Below, piece by piece: positions 61,686-64,000 of a stretch of DNA of 64,000 bases. The notes beneath the pieces are model-generated. The model ran no database searches, had not been told where the DNA came from, and saw only the letters and a program-made list of their open reading frames with translations. The DNA is from Alphaproteobacteria bacterium (GTDB lineage: Bacteria > Pseudomonadota > Alphaproteobacteria > Micavibrionales > Micavibrionaceae), in NCBI GenBank assembly GCA_030432025.1, contig JAUIIA010000002.1, positions 143,276 through 207,275 on the forward strand, read 5' to 3'. A program made the position numbers and the translations under genes. Position 1 is the stretch's first letter; the number at the start of each line of letters is the position of its first letter.

Positions 61686-61714
61686 CTTGAAAAAACGTAA
61701 ATCAAATCCCATGT
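61686..61714 (+). promoter_or_regulatory. sigma32 (RpoH)-type promoter before dnaK
   Basis: CTTGAAA (61686-61692), 14-base spacer, TCCCATGT (61707-61714), against the consensus CTTGAAA-N13-15-CCCCATNT: full match on the first box, seven of eight on the second. It ends 74 bases before the dnaK ATG, so dnaK would have a heat-shock promoter separate from grpE. Confidence 0.6.
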
Positions 61715-61788
61715 TAATTGGGTCTAGGGAATAGATGCGGTGCCTAATGCTGGGCCGCTTCATTATTTGCCAAAGAAAGGACGAAAAA

Positions 61789-63789
61789 ATGAGCAAAATT
61801 ATTGGTATCGACCTCGGTACAACTAACTCCTGTGTTGCTGTCATGGACGGTAAGGAGCCCCGTGTTATTGAAAACTCTGAAGGTGCCCGTACCACCCCTT
61901 CTATGGTGGCCTTTGCCAAAGACGGCGAACGCCTCATCGGACAGCCGGCAAAACGCCAAGCTGTTACCAACCCCACAAACACTCTGTATGCCATCAAGCG
62001 TTTGATCGGTCGTCGTTTTGAAGATGACGAAGTTAAGGATCTCGCATCAAAGGCACCATTCAATATCGTCGAAGGCGATAATGGTGACGCATGGGTAGAA
62101 GTAGACGGCGAGAAATACGCCCCGTCACAAATCTCCGCCATGGTCTTGCAAAAAATGAAGGAAACGGCCGAGAGCTTCCTCGGTGAAACCGTCACAAAAG
62201 CCGTAATCACCGTTCCAGCATATTTTAACGACTCACAACGCCAAGCGACAAAAGATGCCGGTAAAATTGCTGGTCTCGAAGTCGAGCGCATCATTAACGA
62301 GCCGACCGCTGCCGCACTGGCCTACGGTCTGGACAAGAAAACAGCCGGCACCATCGTCGTATATGACTTGGGTGGTGGTACATTTGATGTATCCGTTCTG
62401 GAAATCGGTGACGGCGTATTCGAAGTAAAAGCCACAAACGGTGACACCTTCCTTGGTGGTGAAGACTTTGACTTGCGCATCATCGACTACCTCGCAGATG
62501 AATTCAAAAGCTCTGACGGTATCGACCTGCGTGAAGACAAGTTGGCCCTGCAACGTCTGAAAGAAGCTGCCGAGAAAGCCAAAATCGAACTATCATCGAC
62601 AACACAGACCGAAGTGAACTTGCCATTTGTGACGGCGACAGATTCCGGCCCGAAACACCTGCAGATCACACTAAGCCGTGCGAAGCTCGAAAGCCTTGTC
62701 GAAGACTTGATCAAACGTTCTATCGAGCCAGTGAAGAAAGCGCTGAAAGATGCGAACCTGAAACCACACGAAATTGATGACGTGATTTTGGTGGGTGGTA
62801 TGACCCGCATGCCGAAAGTCATCGAAGTTGTGAAGGAATATTTCGGTAAGGAGCCGCACAAAGGTGTGAACCCTGACGAAGTGGTTGCCGATGGTGCCGC
62901 AATTCAGGGCGGTGTCTTGCAAGGTGACGTTAAGGACGTTCTCCTGCTCGACGTTACACCGCTGTCATTGGGTATTGAAACACTCGGTGGCGTGTTCACA
63001 CGCTTGATCGAACGCAACACGACCATCCCAACCAAGAAGTCACAAACATTCTCCACGGCCGAAGACAATCAGAACGCCGTGACGATCCGTGTCTTCCAAG
63101 GTGAACGTGAAATGGCTGCGGATAACAAAATCCTCGGTCAATTTGATCTGGTTGGCATCCCACCCGCTCCGCGTGGTGTACCGCAAATCGAAGTTACATT
63201 CGACATTGACGCCAACGGTATTGTCAACGTGTCCGCAAAAGACAAAGCGACGAACAAGGAGCAGCAAATCCGTATCCAAGCGAGTGGCGGCCTCTCCGAT
63301 GCCGATATCGATGAAATGGTCAAGGACGCGGAAAGCAACGCGGAAAACGACAAGAAGAAACGTGAGCTTGTTGAAGCCAAAAACATTGCCGAAAGCATGG
63401 TTCACTCGGTCGAGAAATCGATGGAAGAGCTTGGCGCCGACGTTCCTGAAGAAGAGAAAAACAACATCGAAACAGCGAAAAGCGCGCTGCAAGATGCTCT
63501 CGGAACCGAAGACCTTGATGACATCAAAGCCAAGACCGAAGAACTGTCACAAGCGAGCATGAAGCTTGGCGAAATGGCATATCGTAAAGCGCAGGAAGAT
63601 GCGGTTGACGAAGGCCAGCCTGTTGATGCTGAAGAAGGTGAGACAATCATCCCCGAAGATGAGACAGACGACAGCAGCGCAGCAAGCAGCGGCGACGACG
63701 ACATTCTCGACGCGGACATCCTTGACCTCGAAATCGAAGATGATGAGGACGAGAGCGAAGACGAAGACGACGAGCAAAAATCTGCTTAA
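61789..63789 (+). CDS. dnaK: Chaperone protein DnaK (Hsp70)
   Basis: ATP-driven chaperone. 666 residues from the ATG at 61789 (AAAGGA upstream; an in-frame ATG at 61735 precedes the ribosome site and is rejected). '[18 protein letters not shown]', '[17 protein letters not shown]', '[15 protein letters not shown]', substrate domain '[13 protein letters not shown]'. The C-terminal region is unusually long and acidic (about 615-666: Glu/Asp runs, '[14 protein letters not shown]'). Partners are grpE before and a J-protein after. Confidence 0.97.
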   Translation: MSKIIGIDLGTTNSCVAVMDGKEPRVIENSEGARTTPSMVAFAKDGERLIGQPAKRQAVTNPTNTLYAIKRLIGRRFEDDEVKDLASKAPFNIVEGDNGDAWVEVDGEKYAPSQISAMVLQKMKETAESFLGETVTKAVITVPAYFNDSQRQATKDAGKIAGLEVERIINEPTAAALAYGLDKKTAGTIVVYDLGGGTFDVSVLEIGDGVFEVKATNGDTFLGGEDFDLRIIDYLADEFKSSDGIDLREDKLALQRLKEAAEKAKIELSSTTQTEVNLPFVTATDSGPKHLQITLSRAKLESLVEDLIKRSIEPVKKALKDANLKPHEIDDVILVGGMTRMPKVIEVVKEYFGKEPHKGVNPDEVVADGAAIQGGVLQGDVKDVLLLDVTPLSLGIETLGGVFTRLIERNTTIPTKKSQTFSTAEDNQNAVTIRVFQGEREMAADNKILGQFDLVGIPPAPRGVPQIEVTFDIDANGIVNVSAKDKATNKEQQIRIQASGGLSDADIDEMVKDAESNAENDKKKRELVEAKNIAESMVHSVEKSMEELGADVPEEEKNNIETAKSALQDALGTEDLDDIKAKTEELSQASMKLGEMAYRKAQEDAVDEGQPVDAEEGETIIPEDETDDSSAASSGDDDILDADILDLEIEDDEDESEDEDDEQKSA

Positions 63790-63803
63790 CAATAAATATT
63801 ACA

Positions 63804-63827
63804 GGCGCATCCCACACGGGGTGCGCC
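63804..63827 (+). terminator. Stable hairpin between dnaK and the J-domain gene
   Basis: GGCGCATCCC - ACAC - GGGGTGCGCC, ten pairs with one T-G wobble and a four-base loop. 'CTGATTTAATTTT' follows, a weak U-tract. It likely acts as a partial terminator or 3' stabiliser that lowers J-protein relative to DnaK. Confidence 0.5.
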
Positions 63828-63854
63828 CTGATTTAATTTTAAGGACAATAGAAC

Positions 63855-64000
63855 GTGACAACGTCTTACTATGAGATTCTCAGAGTAACCCCTTCGTCCA
63901 GCGACGAAGACGTTAAGCGTGCTTATAAATTCCTTGCGAAAAAGCACCATCCAGACATGCACCCGCAAAACCGTCGCTTGGCGGAACTACGGTTCCGTGC
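63855..64000 (+). CDS. J-domain protein (DnaJ-like), 3' end beyond the window
   Basis: GTG start with AAGGA nine bases upstream. The first 48 residues are a J domain with the HPD motif in 'FLAKKHHPDMHPQNRRLAEL' (Lys-rich helix II, then HPD). The N-terminus 'TTSYYEILRVTPSSSDEDV' lacks the canonical DnaJ 'KxDYYexLGV' start, and the loop after HPD lacks the usual 'N/D-P-x-N' Gly-containing form. It may be a DjlA/CbpA-like or lineage-specific J-protein instead of DnaJ. The rest of the gene is outside. Confidence 0.75.
   Translation, partial: MTTSYYEILRVTPSSSDEDVKRAYKFLAKKHHPDMHPQNRRLAELRFR

Noticed and set aside
1..64000. CRISPR arrays, insertion sequences, integrases, prophage genes, rRNA or tRNA
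   Set aside because: Searched by eye on both strands; no repeat-spacer pattern, transposase, integrase or RNA gene found in this window.

Overview
The window looks like chromosomal sequence of an alphaproteobacterium. Support comes from gene content and order: a C4-pathway 5-aminolevulinate synthase, the rph/rdgB/hemW block divergent from hrcA-(322 aa gene)-grpE-dnaK, a malic enzyme fused to a phosphotransacetylase domain, pyruvate phosphate dikinase, a Rickettsia-type 17 kDa surface antigen, and the C-terminal module of the alphaproteobacterial MgpS/SUV3-like helicase. Base composition is near 50 % GC. A Micavibrio-like or other deep-branching, Rhodospirillales-adjacent lineage is my best guess. 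That is inference, because there is no rRNA or tRNA in the window to test it.

Layout. 1-9045: maeB (5' end outside the window), mgtE, a GNAT enzyme and a class A penicillin-binding protein on the plus strand, then a tightly overlapping minus-strand operon (small membrane protein, ispH, P-loop kinase-like protein, rnhA). 9130-16961: a plus-strand run with a lipoprotein, gmhA, xseB, ispA, two small orphan genes, dxs, an AT-rich probably acquired orphan (324 aa), the only gene-free stretch over 300 bases (15520-15909), a small Cys-rich secreted protein and a HAD phosphatase. 16983-23253: minus-strand sppA, an unknown, aroC, an esterase, a hotdog thioesterase and fabI. 23425-32411: a large unknown, a 17 kDa antigen, pdxH, a secreted polyhydroxybutyrate-depolymerase-type esterase, htpG, and a three-gene cluster of exported proteins that includes a CHAP-type peptidoglycan hydrolase. 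32571-35082: pterin dehydratase, a split TPP decarboxylase, a 58-residue YjfB-like protein, and a fusion that looks like an antitoxin (DUF433) joined to its PIN-like toxin (DUF5615). 35164-46471: hemA, two PfkB-family kinases, a TetR regulator, a YejA-type binding protein, YgfZ, and an operon led by ppdK. 46521-53806: ispB, a PAS histidine kinase with two stand-alone receivers, a permease, a Rap1a-like protein and an orphan helicase C-terminal module. 53963-64000: an exported protein, hemW, a Dot/Icm-type (IcmD/DotP-like) small membrane protein, rdgB, rph, then hrcA, grpE, dnaK and the start of a J-domain gene.

How genes work together. dxs, ispH, ispA and ispB cover the entry and later steps of MEP-pathway isoprenoid and quinone side-chain synthesis. 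gmhA, the PBP and possibly the CHAP protein serve the envelope. hrcA, grpE, dnaK, the J-protein and htpG form the chaperone and heat-shock set, with a good sigma32-type promoter in front of dnaK. maeB and ppdK sit at the C3/C4 junction.

Unusual signals. At least eight genes have sigma70-like -35/-10 boxes (spacers of 16-19) whose -10 ends only 5-9 bases before the ATG, with little or no Shine-Dalgarno sequence. This suggests frequent leaderless mRNAs. The strongest individual candidates for follow-up are the DUF433-DUF5615 fusion, the IcmD/DotP-like gene placed with its own promoter between rdgB and hemW, the secreted CHAP cluster, and the AT-rich 324-residue orphan with the palindromic DNA behind it.
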